From Flammeovirgaceae bacterium (lineage in GTDB: Bacteria; Bacteroidota; Bacteroidia; Cytophagales; Cyclobacteriaceae): 64,000 bases of DNA. Below the pieces are notes generated by a model that was not told the DNA's origin, did no database searches, and was given only the letters and a program-made list of their open reading frames with translations. Location: positions 1 through 64,000 of the forward strand of contig JAJTGQ010000097.1 of assembly GCA_021299455.1 (NCBI GenBank), read 5' to 3'. Positions 19,953 to 27,820 of this stretch are shown here, in pieces (position 1 is the stretch's first letter; the number at the start of each line of letters is the position of its first letter). The position numbers and the translations under genes are program-made.

Positions 19953-22136
19953 ATGAAGCAATTTACAATTACTCTTTTTTTGGTATTCGCCATCACGGCC
20001 AGCGTGGCTACCGTGTTTGGGCAAACCAACCCATTGATTAACTCATGGAAGATTGAAGAAAAATCGGTTACGGCATTTTCGGAAGTGGTTATACACAGGA
20101 TCAGTAAGGTAAATCCGGATCAGGCCAAACAAATGGAAGCCTACCCCGATGCTGTTATTGAACTAGTAAAAGCGCTCGAATATACGTTCGGTGAAAAAGG
20201 TATCTACGAGGTTAATTCTACGCAAGGTAAGCAATCGGGCACGTGGAAAATTGTAGGCAACGATTTGATTACCCAATTAGCCGGAGGTGCCGAACGAAAA
20301 GACAGCATCATTTCCATTTCAAAAAATAGCATGATTCTGCTCAACCGCGAAGTTAGAAAACGCATCGAATATGTCTCGGCAAAAGCGGAGGGCACACAAA
20401 ACAAAAAGGAATTAAGCGAATTGCGCGAAGGATTAGAAAAGGAAAAGAAAGAATTTTCGCAAACCAAAGCAATCAGAAATGTATCTGTGGTAGATGTAAT
20501 CACCGGCAGACTTCTGAAGAATCAAACTGTTGTATGGAAGGAAGGTAAATTCATATCCATTTTACCGGGCAACAAATCAATACTTCCGGCCGATGCGGTT
20601 GTGGTAGACGGACAAGGAAAATTTGTGTTGCCCGGCTTGATGGATTCGCACATTCATTTCTTTCAAAGCGGAGGGCTCTACACACGCCCCGATGGCTTCG
20701 ACTTTACAAAAGTAATGTCCTATGAAAAAGACCAGCAATGGATCAAAGACAATCATGCCATCACCATGAAGCACTACCTTGCAAATGGTATCACCACTGT
20801 GGTAGATGTAGGTGGCCCCCTCTCCAATTTTACCATCCGAGATTCTATCAATCTAAAAATAGCAGCACCACATACCATTGTCACGGGGCCTCTGATCTCA
20901 ACCTACGCTCCTCCAAACTTAGATAAAGCCGATCCGCCCATTATCAAAGCAAACAATGCAGAAGAAGCCCGAGCACTCGTGCGCAAACAATTGCCATTCA
21001 AACCCTCGTTCATTAAAATATGGTTGGTGGTTTTGCCCGGACAGAAAGCAGAACAGTTTAGTGCAGAGGTAGGCGCTGCCATTGATGAAGCGCATAAAAA
21101 CAATTTGAAAGTGGCTGTCCACGCCACCGAGTTAGCCACCGCTAAAGAAGCCATTCGATTGGGAGCCGATTTGTTGGTTCACAGTGTAGACGATGCCATC
21201 CTCGATAATGCTTTTCTTAAAACGTTAAAGACCAAGAAAATTGTTTACATCCCCACCTTGCAGGTAGCTCAGCAGACTTACCGCATTTTAAAACAGCAGT
21301 TTGATTTTACTTCGCACGAGTTGGCGTGGTCAGACCCTACACAATTAAGTTCATTGCTTGATCTTCAACACCTCGACCCAAAAGACTTGAATGGATTTAA
21401 CTACAAAGCAATTGGTTCACAATTCTCCATTCCCTCCAAAAGCGACAGCATTATGCTTGTGAATTTGAAACGTGTGGCCGACTTTGGAATTACTATTGCC
21501 ACAGGCACCGATGCCGGTAATCCGGGCGTGGCCCACGGTGCTGCATACCTGCGTGAAATTGAGATGATGAAACGAGCGGGACTATCCAATTGGCAAGTGC
21601 TAAAAGCTTCGACTATTGATGTGGCCAAAAGTTTTGGTGTAGCCAGCTTATTTGGAAGTATTGAACGTGGTAAAGTGGCTAACTTCATTGTGTTAAAAGA
21701 GAATCCGCTACAATCTATAAATGCCTTGGAAAAAATAGAAACCGTTTATCTGAATGGATACGGATACTTTCCCGCGGATCTTCTTCCTAAAACTGTAGAC
21801 GAACTTGCGAAGGCAGAAGTAAATGCGTACAATGCACGTAACATTGATGCGTTCGTTGCCCGCTATGCTCCCGATGCAGAAATCTACGACCTATCAAATC
21901 TCTCTGTACCGATCGCCAAAGGCAGTAAACAAATCAGAGAAATATGGGGAGGCTTTTTTAAGCAGTTTCCAAATTTGCACTGTCATGTAACTAGCCGTAC
22001 CATTCTTGGCAACAAATGTATAGCCATCGAATCGATTTCGGGCGTGGAGCCAAATCCCATGATTGGAGTGGGCACCTACATATTTAATCTAAAAACGGGT
22101 CTGATCGAGAAAGTCTATTTTGTTTCTGAACGATAA
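19953..22136 (+). CDS. Secreted three-domain amidohydrolase (lipocalin-like, amidohydrolase, SnoaL-like)
   Basis: 727 residues with a signal peptide (MKQFTITLFLVFAITASVAT). Residues about 25-135 look like a lipocalin-type domain (NSWKIEEKS...SGTWKIVGNDLITQL). The amidohydrolase part (about 170-600) has DSHIHFFQSGG (HxH metal ligands), FIKIWLVV (bridging Lys), VAVHATELATAKEAIRLGAD, LLVHSVDD and ATGTDAGNPGVAHG (Asp ligand), as in imidazolonepropionase-like enzymes. The last 110 residues (AEVNAYNARNIDAFVARYAP...) resemble a SnoaL/NTF2-like domain. The substrate is unknown. It is divergent from the two-component genes and closed by a terminator. Confidence 0.85.
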   Translation: MKQFTITLFLVFAITASVATVFGQTNPLINSWKIEEKSVTAFSEVVIHRISKVNPDQAKQMEAYPDAVIELVKALEYTFGEKGIYEVNSTQGKQSGTWKIVGNDLITQLAGGAERKDSIISISKNSMILLNREVRKRIEYVSAKAEGTQNKKELSELREGLEKEKKEFSQTKAIRNVSVVDVITGRLLKNQTVVWKEGKFISILPGNKSILPADAVVVDGQGKFVLPGLMDSHIHFFQSGGLYTRPDGFDFTKVMSYEKDQQWIKDNHAITMKHYLANGITTVVDVGGPLSNFTIRDSINLKIAAPHTIVTGPLISTYAPPNLDKADPPIIKANNAEEARALVRKQLPFKPSFIKIWLVVLPGQKAEQFSAEVGAAIDEAHKNNLKVAVHATELATAKEAIRLGADLLVHSVDDAILDNAFLKTLKTKKIVYIPTLQVAQQTYRILKQQFDFTSHELAWSDPTQLSSLLDLQHLDPKDLNGFNYKAIGSQFSIPSKSDSIMLVNLKRVADFGITIATGTDAGNPGVAHGAAYLREIEMMKRAGLSNWQVLKASTIDVAKSFGVASLFGSIERGKVANFIVLKENPLQSINALEKIETVYLNGYGYFPADLLPKTVDELAKAEVNAYNARNIDAFVARYAPDAEIYDLSNLSVPIAKGSKQIREIWGGFFKQFPNLHCHVTSRTILGNKCIAIESISGVEPNPMIGVGTYIFNLKTGLIEKVYFVSER

Positions 22137-22223
22137 GAGCCTTGCTTCGTCATTGAATTCTGAGAGCACAGCTAAGTCCTGAAAAGGCACCTTTCAGTTG
22201 GTTTAAACAGCGTAAGCGCAAAG

Positions 22224-22252
22224 TCCCTGATCACGAGTCAGGGATTTTTTTT
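22224..22252 (+). terminator. Rho-independent terminator after the amidohydrolase
   Basis: TCCCTGA, a 7 nt loop (TCACGAG) and TCAGGGA form a 7 bp stem followed by eight T residues, 88 nt after the stop codon. Confidence 0.88.
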
Positions 22253-22541
22253 GATCAAAAAAGCGTATCCATTTACGTGGCTTGATGTAAGGCTTTGAGT
22301 TTCCACAACCACCCACTATTTTTATTCCGGTATGATTGGTTGAATTCGCTAACAAAATTTATTGCCATTTTCGCACTCAAACAAACGATGCAAAATGGAA
22401 TCTTTAAAAAACACGGTCGTGGAAGGCAGATTCAAAAATCGCCCCTTTGAACCATTGACGTGAAAAATTTCAGGTTGATAGGTTTTGACCTTACCAGATT
22501 GGCACGCATGTTACCCCAAGACCCTCGCTTTACTCCAATTT

Positions 22542-22572
22542 TTTGTAAGCCTAAAGCCAATTTCCAAGTTTG
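22542..22572 (+). promoter_or_regulatory. Possible promoter of the truncated LytTR-type gene
   Basis: TTTG (22542-22545), a 19 nt spacer and CAAGTTTG (22565-22572) match the Bacteroidota consensus at all but one position. The ATG at 22579 is only 6 nt further on. No other feature was found in the 22253-22541 gap. Confidence 0.5.
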
Positions 22573-22578
22573 TTGTGT

Positions 22579-22990
22579 ATGGAGCAAACTCAGGCAGTTA
22601 AATCTTCAGAAATCAATTCGCTACGAGGTTCGTGGACGCAGCAAATTGTAGATTGGCTCAGCGCTCTCTTTCCATTCTATCTGAATGACGGACGCAAAAA
22701 TTTTTTGCTGATTTCGATTCTTAGTGCTTTTATCACAGCATTCCTTTACTTGTTCAAAACACAGTCTGAGTTTTCGTTTGCCAATCAGCTGGAATGGCTC
22801 CACGGACTGATTACATTTGGGGCTTTGTGTTTCAACATCCTGTTGCTACCCCGGATTTTCCCAGTATCAATGGATTCCTCAGCATGGACAATTAAGAAAT
22901 ACATCCTGCTTAATGTTTTTCATTTAATCCTGATTTGGGCAGTAGCTACCGTTCTTGAAAAAATATTTTTTTGCTCTCTAGATATGACCC
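22579..22990 (+). pseudogene. 5' part of a membrane-anchored (LytTR-type) regulator, cut by the IS element
   Basis: From ATG 22579 (MEQTQAVKSSEINSLRGSW) the frame gives a soluble start, then hydrophobic helices FLLISILSAFITAFLYLF, LEWLHGLITFGALCFNILLL and KKYILLNVFHLILIWAVATV. The WLSALFPFYLNDGRKNFLLI and SAWTIKKYILLNVF pattern is that of the membrane half of Cytophagales LytTR transcription factors. The frame runs into the left end of the IS at about 22989 and stops inside it at 23121. The region right of the IS shows no LytTR domain, so the 3' half was lost and not merely displaced. Confidence 0.7.
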
Positions 22991-23036
22991 CCGCCTTGGT
23001 TCGTGGGGACACCATAGCCGTCAACCTAAGGAAAAA
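22989..23036 (+). repeat. Left terminal inverted repeat of the IS
   Basis: It reads CCCCGCCTTGGTTCGT, then GGGGA, then CACCATAGCCGTCAACCTAA and GGAAAAA. It matches the inverse of the right end over 48 positions except for the five-base GGGGA core, which reads TCCCC in the inverted right end. Confidence 0.9.
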
Positions 23037-23065
23037 AGACATAGGAAAAGAAACTGAATCTCATT

Positions 23066-24388
23066 TTGAACAGGAAAATCAAGAGTTTTTCAAATTATCT
23101 GTCAACTATTGTTTCAGATGAACATCTGGAATCGATGGCCACATCATCGGGTTTCATGAAACGAAGGTCAACCATTTCACCCAAGGGTTTTCTGGACACA
23201 GTTTTTTTCTGTAACCAGAACAATAGCCCATCACTATCAGAGTATTGCATAGACTTATCACAGCATGGGGCCTCGGTGAGCAAACAGGCCATCGATAAAC
23301 GTTTCAACGAAAGCACGAAAGCCATGTTCACCAATCTTCTTGGGGAGGTCATGAGCCATCAATTGTCAGGCAAGGCCAAGAAAACGGCAAGCAAGAAATG
23401 GTTTACCGATATCCAGATAATGGACAGTTCGGAGTTTGCTGTTTCCAAACGGGCAGCAGGGACTTTTCCCGGCTACGGGGGAGAGGGGCGGGAGGCCCTT
23501 GTCCAAATCCAATTTGAATACCAATTGCTCGGGGGCAAGGTGACAACCTTGTCGGTTGGTTCCGCACTGGATTCAGATAGTATTGAGGGAATGAAAAACC
23601 TTGACCAGATACCCGCAAAGACTTTGCTGTTGAGGGACCTGGGGTATTGCTCCCCAAAAGCATTTAAAGAGTTAAGCAAGAGGGACCTGTATTTTATCAG
23701 CCGGGCCAAATCACAATGGAATTTTTATACACTTCACAATGGGGAGTGTCATTTGCTCACAACGGCAGACATTATTGGCAAGCTGAACCAAGCCCAGGGC
23801 AAGTATATTGATTTGGACGTGTTTGTTGGTGAACAAGTCCGCACACCGGTAAGGCTTATCGCCAATCTGCTTGCGGAAGAACAAAAGAAAAAACGTCTCA
23901 AGAAAAAATCGGCCAACAGAAAATTGGGGGAAGATGCACTGGAGAGTATTGGGCTGAACTTATTTGTGACCAATGTGGAAAGGGAAAAATGTGCAGCCAG
24001 TGAAATCTATGAACTCTATACTCTTCGTTGGCAGATAGAACTTGTCTTCAAGACTTGGAAAAGTGTGATGCAGGTACATAAAATACATGGCATGAACCCT
24101 ATTCGATTGGAGTGCATTATTCTCATAAAACTACTTTGGGTCATGTTGAACTGGTCGATCGTACGCTACCTCAGAAACCTCACTGGATTGGATTTGAGCT
24201 ATCATAAAGTGCACCGCACGATATTGAGCCGATCAAAAAGAATATCAAGCATTATCATGAAAAGCAGTGAGCTGTTTACAGAGTGGTTGATTGACCTGTG
24301 CGGGATAAGTGAACGACATCACGTAAAGGAATACAAGAAGGGCAGCAAAAGTATTCCAATAATTTTGTCGCAAGCGACAAGCCATTGA
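23066..24388 (+). CDS. IS4-family DDE transposase
   Basis: 440 residues from a TTG (MNRKIKSFSNYLSTIVSDEH); no ATG is available upstream inside the element. DDE residues are visible as D in QIMDSSEFAV, D in LLLRDLGYCS, and E in the IS4 signature YTLRWQIELVFKTWK, which fits Y-x2-R-x3-E-x6-K exactly. The protein cuts and rejoins the element ends. A Lys-rich insert (EEQKKKRLKKKSANRK) lies before the E motif. The reading frame is complete. Confidence 0.93.
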   Translation: MNRKIKSFSNYLSTIVSDEHLESMATSSGFMKRRSTISPKGFLDTVFFCNQNNSPSLSEYCIDLSQHGASVSKQAIDKRFNESTKAMFTNLLGEVMSHQLSGKAKKTASKKWFTDIQIMDSSEFAVSKRAAGTFPGYGGEGREALVQIQFEYQLLGGKVTTLSVGSALDSDSIEGMKNLDQIPAKTLLLRDLGYCSPKAFKELSKRDLYFISRAKSQWNFYTLHNGECHLLTTADIIGKLNQAQGKYIDLDVFVGEQVRTPVRLIANLLAEEQKKKRLKKKSANRKLGEDALESIGLNLFVTNVEREKCAASEIYELYTLRWQIELVFKTWKSVMQVHKIHGMNPIRLECIILIKLLWVMLNWSIVRYLRNLTGLDLSYHKVHRTILSRSKRISSIIMKSSELFTEWLIDLCGISERHHVKEYKKGSKSIPIILSQATSH

Positions 24389-24493
24389 TCATGGGAGCGG
24401 TTATATTTGTACCAACAAAAACGGCAAGGCCATCCGTCACATGGCCTAAAAAAGACATGGAAAATAAAACTAGGCCATGCGAATGGCCGTGCC

Positions 24494-24541
24494 TTTTTCC
24501 TTAGGTTGACGGCTATGGTGGGGACACGAACCAAGGCGGGG
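24494..24541 (-). repeat. Right terminal inverted repeat of the IS
   Basis: Read inward from 24541 on the minus strand it gives CCCCGCCTTGGTTCGT, TCCCC, ACCATAGCCGTCAACCTAAG-type sequence and GGAAAAA. On the plus strand both ends contain GTGGGGACAC in the same orientation (23003-23012 and 24518-24527), each 14 bases from its terminus. Confidence 0.9.
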
Positions 24542-24592
24542 CATTTTTTATACCATAAGAAAGGTTTTTAATTGATGCTCCATGCAAAGCAG

Positions 24593-25039
24593 CTAGTTTT
24601 TCACCGCCTTCGCCTTTTCAATCGACTCGTTCATTAGGTCTTTGACCTTTTTAATTCTCTCCATTTCAGATTCTAAATAGGCTCTTGCTTTTTCCTGATC
24701 GGCAGAATCCGGGAGAGGTTTGAATAGATGCATCCAATCCATCATGGATTGATCGGCAGAATCCAGCTGAGCAATGACCAGTTCCAATTCTTGCTTTTTA
24801 CCCTCAGCCAACTCTGGACTGCTAGTCAATTTTTCTTGAAGTTCTTTCTTGAGTTGATAAATATCCTCTGCTCGAGGCATAATTTCATCGTGAATATCCA
24901 TCACTTGATCGTACAATGCTTGGTTAGGATTTTCTTCTGAGTTCCCGCCATTGTGGTGATGATCTTCTTGCTTGCCTATTTTAGCGCATGACGCTAGAAT
25001 TGACAAAGAAATAAATAGTAAGGTTTTGAGATTTTTCAT
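24593..25039 (-). CDS. Small lipoprotein, helical, unknown function
   Basis: 148 residues starting MKNLKTLLFISLSILASCAK, with a lipobox LASC. A His/Asn-rich spacer (EDHHHNGGNSEENPN) follows, then heptad-rich helices (ALYDQVMDIHDEIMPRAEDI, ELELVIAQLDSADQSMMDWM, EKARAYLESEMERIKKVKDL). The MDWMHLFKPLP motif is shared by a family of Bacteroidota lipoproteins sometimes mislabelled as viral inclusion proteins. The gene lies just right of the IS. Function unknown. Confidence 0.7.
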   Translation of the reverse strand: MKNLKTLLFISLSILASCAKIGKQEDHHHNGGNSEENPNQALYDQVMDIHDEIMPRAEDIYQLKKELQEKLTSSPELAEGKKQELELVIAQLDSADQSMMDWMHLFKPLPDSADQEKARAYLESEMERIKKVKDLMNESIEKAKAVKN

Positions 25040-25084
25040 ATTTCGAGTTTAAAAGCATTTTAATATGTAACTTATTTACATTTT

Positions 25085-25189
25085 CTATTCAGGCTGAGTT
25101 CTTTGAATCACAATATCAAAAATGGGTCTGTAGATTGATTTCTTTGATATGCAAACTAAAAGAGCATTGCTATCAAGAATGACTTTCAC
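25085..25189 (-). pseudogene. Truncated PIN-domain toxin gene
   Basis: A GTG at 25189 overlaps the TGA of the antitoxin gene (GTGA). The frame gives 34 residues, VKVILDSNALLVCISKKSIY, RPIFDIVIQRTQPE, then TAG. The KVILDxNxLLVxISxKSxYRPIFD start is typical of the PIN_3 toxin family, whose members are about 130-140 residues long. The other three acidic residues of the RNase site are missing, so the toxin is dead. It is too short for the ORF track. Confidence 0.65.
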
Positions 25190-25410
25190 TGCTTAGAGGA
25201 GGTGCGTGTATGTGTAGCAGCCCATTCTTCCATCGTACTATTGTCCCATTTATTTTGCTCCCAAAGCTTGTCCATCTCAGCCGTTGCTTTTTCAGCAAAG
25301 TAAGAGGAAAGCAATTGCCTGATTTCCGCTAATTGAGTTTCGTTTAGGTTGTATTGAAACACCTTTAGAAGTTCATGCTGTAGGTTAGTAAGTTTATCTT
25401 GAGCTACCAT
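25186..25410 (-). CDS. Putative orphan antitoxin of a PIN-type pair
   Basis: 74 residues from ATG 25410 (MVAQDKLTNLQHELLKVFQY); the track start at 25431 adds seven codons. It is helical with LNETQLAEIRQLLSSYFAEK and ends DNSTMEEWAATHTRT. Its stop overlaps the start of a truncated PIN toxin, the usual antitoxin-toxin overlap, which is the main reason for the call. A hairpin (AACGCC/GGCGTT) and the palindrome GTTGTACAAC (25483-25492) lie upstream; either might be an operator. Confidence 0.6.
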   Translation of the reverse strand: MVAQDKLTNLQHELLKVFQYNLNETQLAEIRQLLSSYFAEKATAEMDKLWEQNKWDNSTMEEWAATHTRTSSKQ

Positions 25411-25540
25411 AATAGAGCTTTTGTAATTCAAATATATGTAATTTTCAAGCTAACGCCAGTTAGGCGTTTAAAATAATGTTCTGTTGTACAACACCATAGT
25501 TGCATATGTCAAGAATTTGCGTTTCCTTCGTTCTATTATT

Positions 25541-25624
25541 ATGAAAATGAAAACTCAGCGATTTTATTTTAGCTTTTATTTTAATCCAGCCCTACCGGGA
25601 TTAGATAGAGAATCGCTTTGTTGA
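25541..25624 (+). CDS. Phe/Tyr-rich leader peptide of the aromatic operon
   Basis: 27 codons, ATG AAA ATG AAA ... TGA, giving MKMKTQRFYFSFYFNPALPG and LDRESLC. Codons 8-14 are Phe-Tyr-Phe-Ser-Phe-Tyr-Phe, so four Phe and two Tyr codons fall within seven positions. The ORF lies just before a terminator and upstream of a prephenate dehydratase gene. This is the arrangement of the pheA leader of enteric bacteria, in which ribosome stalling on scarce aminoacyl-tRNA prevents termination. The short ORF is not in the track. Confidence 0.8.
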   Translation: MKMKTQRFYFSFYFNPALPGLDRESLC

Positions 25625-25684
25625 AAACATAAAAACAAAAGAAACTCAGAAAAGTCCCGGTAAAAGCCGGGACTTTTCTTTTTT
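25582..25684 (+). promoter_or_regulatory. Attenuator: competing hairpins and terminator
   Basis: Segment 1 TAATCC (25582-25587) can pair with GGATTA (25598-25603). TACCGGGA (25593-25600) can instead pair with TCCCGGTA (25655-25662). That same segment forms the left arm of the terminator AAAAGTCCCGG (25650-25660) / CCGGGACTTTT (25667-25677), which is followed by CTTTTTT. The three pairings exclude each other in the 1:2, 2:3, 3:4 manner. Segment 1 begins right after the last Phe codon. High charged Phe/Tyr-tRNA would favour termination. Confidence 0.75.
25650..25684 (+). terminator. Terminator within the aromatic operon leader
   Basis: An 11 bp perfect stem AAAAGTCCCGG/CCGGGACTTTT with a 6 nt loop is followed by CTTTTTT. 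It lies 26 nt after the leader stop and about 74 nt before the prephenate dehydratase start. Confidence 0.88.
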
Positions 25685-25757
25685 ACCTGTGCTACGTAGG
25701 TTTTGTAGAATGTAGCCATAGTTGATGTAGTAGTAACCGAAGTAGCATAACGATCGG

Positions 25758-26600
25758 ATGAGTAAAAAAAGAAAATTGAAAGTAGCCATACAGGGCATTG
25801 CCACTAGTTTTCACGAGGTGGCAGCGCAAACCTATTTTGGAGATTCGATTGAATCTGTTGAGTGCCTATCGTTTCATGCACTTTGCGAATCATTGAAAAA
25901 GGAGGAGTCCGACTTTGCCGTAATGGCTATCGAAAATTCGATAGCAGGAAGTATCCTTCCTAATTATTTCCTTTTGCAGGAATTTCATTTCTCAATTATC
26001 GGGGAAGTTTATCTGCCTATCCATATGCACTTACTGGCTTTGCCGGGCGTAAAGATGTCAGACATTAAAAGCATTGAATCCCATCCAATGGCAATCAGAC
26101 AGTGCAATGATTTCTTGTTTCGGCTTAGGAATGTGGAGATCAGAGAAAGTGATGATACGGCCGTGTCAGCCAGGAAAGTAAAGGAAAATAAACTGACCAA
26201 TACAGCAGCGATTGCCAACGAGCACGCAGCAAAAAAATTCGGATTGCAGATTCTTGAAAAGCGAATAGAAACAAATAAGAAGAATTTTACACGCTTTTTG
26301 ATTCTTGCAAAGGGCAGACAAACGACTCATGATAGTAACAAGGCGTCCCTTTGTTTTGAAGTTGCCAACGAGGTAGGAAGCCTGGCCGAAGCGCTAATGA
26401 CTTTGAAGAAAAACTTGATCAATCTTACAAAGATCCAATCAATACCTATTGTTGGTAAGCCAAGCGAGTATTCCATTCATATTGATGTAGAATGGAAGAA
26501 AAGAAGGAATTATGATACCGCGTTGCGGGAGATTTTGAGGCAAGTAAGGAATTTGAATGTGTTGGGTGAATACAAGAGCGCAAAAATTGAGTACAAGTAG
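25758..26600 (+). CDS. pheA: Prephenate dehydratase
   Basis: 280 residues. The catalytic domain has VAIQGIATSFHEVAAQTYFG, FAVMAIENSIAGSILPNYFL and the TRF motif in NKKNFTRFLILAKG, whose Thr is needed for dehydration of prephenate to phenylpyruvate. A C-terminal ACT domain (about 195-278) has ASLCFEVANEVGSLAEALMT and LTKIQSIPI where ESRP is usual in Phe-binding ACT domains, so feedback control may differ. There is no chorismate mutase domain; that activity is fused to DAHP synthase downstream. It is the first structural gene after the attenuator. Confidence 0.93.
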   Translation: MSKKRKLKVAIQGIATSFHEVAAQTYFGDSIESVECLSFHALCESLKKEESDFAVMAIENSIAGSILPNYFLLQEFHFSIIGEVYLPIHMHLLALPGVKMSDIKSIESHPMAIRQCNDFLFRLRNVEIRESDDTAVSARKVKENKLTNTAAIANEHAAKKFGLQILEKRIETNKKNFTRFLILAKGRQTTHDSNKASLCFEVANEVGSLAEALMTLKKNLINLTKIQSIPIVGKPSEYSIHIDVEWKKRRNYDTALREILRQVRNLNVLGEYKSAKIEYK

Positions 26601-26631
26601 AAAGTGGAATTCTGAACTTTGAATTTTGAAA

Positions 26632-27819
26632 ATGATTGAATTTGCAAATAGAATAAAGAACGTAGAAGAGTACTACTTCAGCAAGAAATTGGCGGTGGTG
26701 AGAAGTATTGATACGCCCGAATGGCGCGTAATCAACCTGGGGATTGGTAGCCCTGACCAGATGCCAGCTACAAATGCGATTGATGCTTTAGTCGTTTCGG
26801 CAAAGAATCCAGCCAACCATGGGTATCAGAACTACAAGGGGATACCGCAACTACGAAAAGCTATTGCGGATTTTTATGTAGACACGTATGATGTATCGTT
26901 GAATGTTGAATCTGATATACTTCCTCTTATGGGATCGAAAGAGGGGATACTTCACACCATGATGGCTTTCGTGAATGAAGGAGATGAGGTATTGATTCCC
27001 GATCCCGGGTACCCAACCTATGCGTCAGTGGCGAAATTGGTTGGCGCCAAGGCAGTTACTTATGACATGAAAGAAGAAGCGAACTGGCAAATCGATGTTG
27101 AGGGTCTTCGAAAAAAGGATCTTTCAAAGGTCAAAATAATGTGGGTCAACTTTCCGCATATGCCAACAGGAAGAATAGCTTCACGCAAGGAATTGAAGGA
27201 CCTGGTTGATCTGGCAAGAGCAAATAGATTTTTGATCGTAAACGACAATCCTTATTCACTCATTTTGAATGAACATCCACTGTCAATACTGAGTATTGAA
27301 GGCGCTGCTGAGGTGGCTCTTGAGCTTAACTCGCTGAGCAAATCACATAACATGGCAGGCTGGCGAATTGGTTGGGTAGCTGGTAATGCACATTATGTCG
27401 ATGCGGTGCTGCGCGTAAAAAGCAATATGGACTCCGGCATGTTTTTAGGATTGCAACATGCTGCCGTGGAGGCATTGAAAAGTGGCAAGGAATGGTTCGC
27501 CAATTTGAATGCGATGTATCAAGAAAGAAAAGATACGGCATGCAAAATTTTAGATGTATTGGGATGCAGCTATTCCACCCAGCAATCAGGTCTGTTTGTA
27601 TGGGCAAAGGCGCCTGTTGGAGTGAATGATGTAGAGAAATGGATTGATGAGATACTCTATGGAACGCATGTGTTCATAACACCCGGATTTATCTTTGGCG
27701 AAACAGGTAGAAGGCATATACGGATTTCGCTCTGCGCAACAGAGGAAAAGCTAAACGAAGCGTGCAACCGAATTCAAGAATTCGTTGACTCTCAAGTCAC
27801 ACAACCACAATCTTTTTAA
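26632..27819 (+). CDS. PLP-dependent aminotransferase (class I/II), probably aromatic
   Basis: 395 residues from ATG 26632 (MIEFANRIKNVEEYYF); the track start is a TTG two codons earlier. The cofactor lysine lies in LNSLSKSHNMAGWRIGWVAG. NLGIGSPDQMP, NPANHGYQNYKGIP and the substrate Arg in RRHIRISLCATE are typical of fold-type I aminotransferases. Between pheA and tyrA it most likely converts phenylpyruvate or 4-hydroxyphenylpyruvate to Phe/Tyr, or prephenate to arogenate; the sequence does not decide. Confidence 0.88.
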   Translation: MIEFANRIKNVEEYYFSKKLAVVRSIDTPEWRVINLGIGSPDQMPATNAIDALVVSAKNPANHGYQNYKGIPQLRKAIADFYVDTYDVSLNVESDILPLMGSKEGILHTMMAFVNEGDEVLIPDPGYPTYASVAKLVGAKAVTYDMKEEANWQIDVEGLRKKDLSKVKIMWVNFPHMPTGRIASRKELKDLVDLARANRFLIVNDNPYSLILNEHPLSILSIEGAAEVALELNSLSKSHNMAGWRIGWVAGNAHYVDAVLRVKSNMDSGMFLGLQHAAVEALKSGKEWFANLNAMYQERKDTACKILDVLGCSYSTQQSGLFVWAKAPVGVNDVEKWIDEILYGTHVFITPGFIFGETGRRHIRISLCATEEKLNEACNRIQEFVDSQVTQPQSF

Positions 27820-27820
27820 A

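Larger units (their letters stand above)
22989..24541 (+). mobile_element. IS4-family insertion sequence, 1553 bp
   Basis: A transposase gene is framed by 48 bp terminal inverted repeats (22989-23036 and 24494-24541) starting CCCCGCCTTGG. Between the transposase and the right repeat are two GGCCAT/ATGGCC hairpins (24428-24446 and 24473-24488), possibly blocking outside transcription or translation. A target-site duplication is not visible next to the repeat ends (GATATGAC on the left, CATTTTTTATA on the right), which fits a deletion of the right flank after insertion. The transposase frame is intact, so the element may still be active. Confidence 0.9.

Noticed and set aside
24428-24488. The two GGCCAT/ATGGCC hairpins as terminators of the transposase
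   Set aside because: Neither is followed by a T-run on the plus strand; the first is followed by A residues.
22960-24560. Target-site duplication of the IS
   Set aside because: No direct repeat of 8-13 bp is found next to the terminal repeats on either side.
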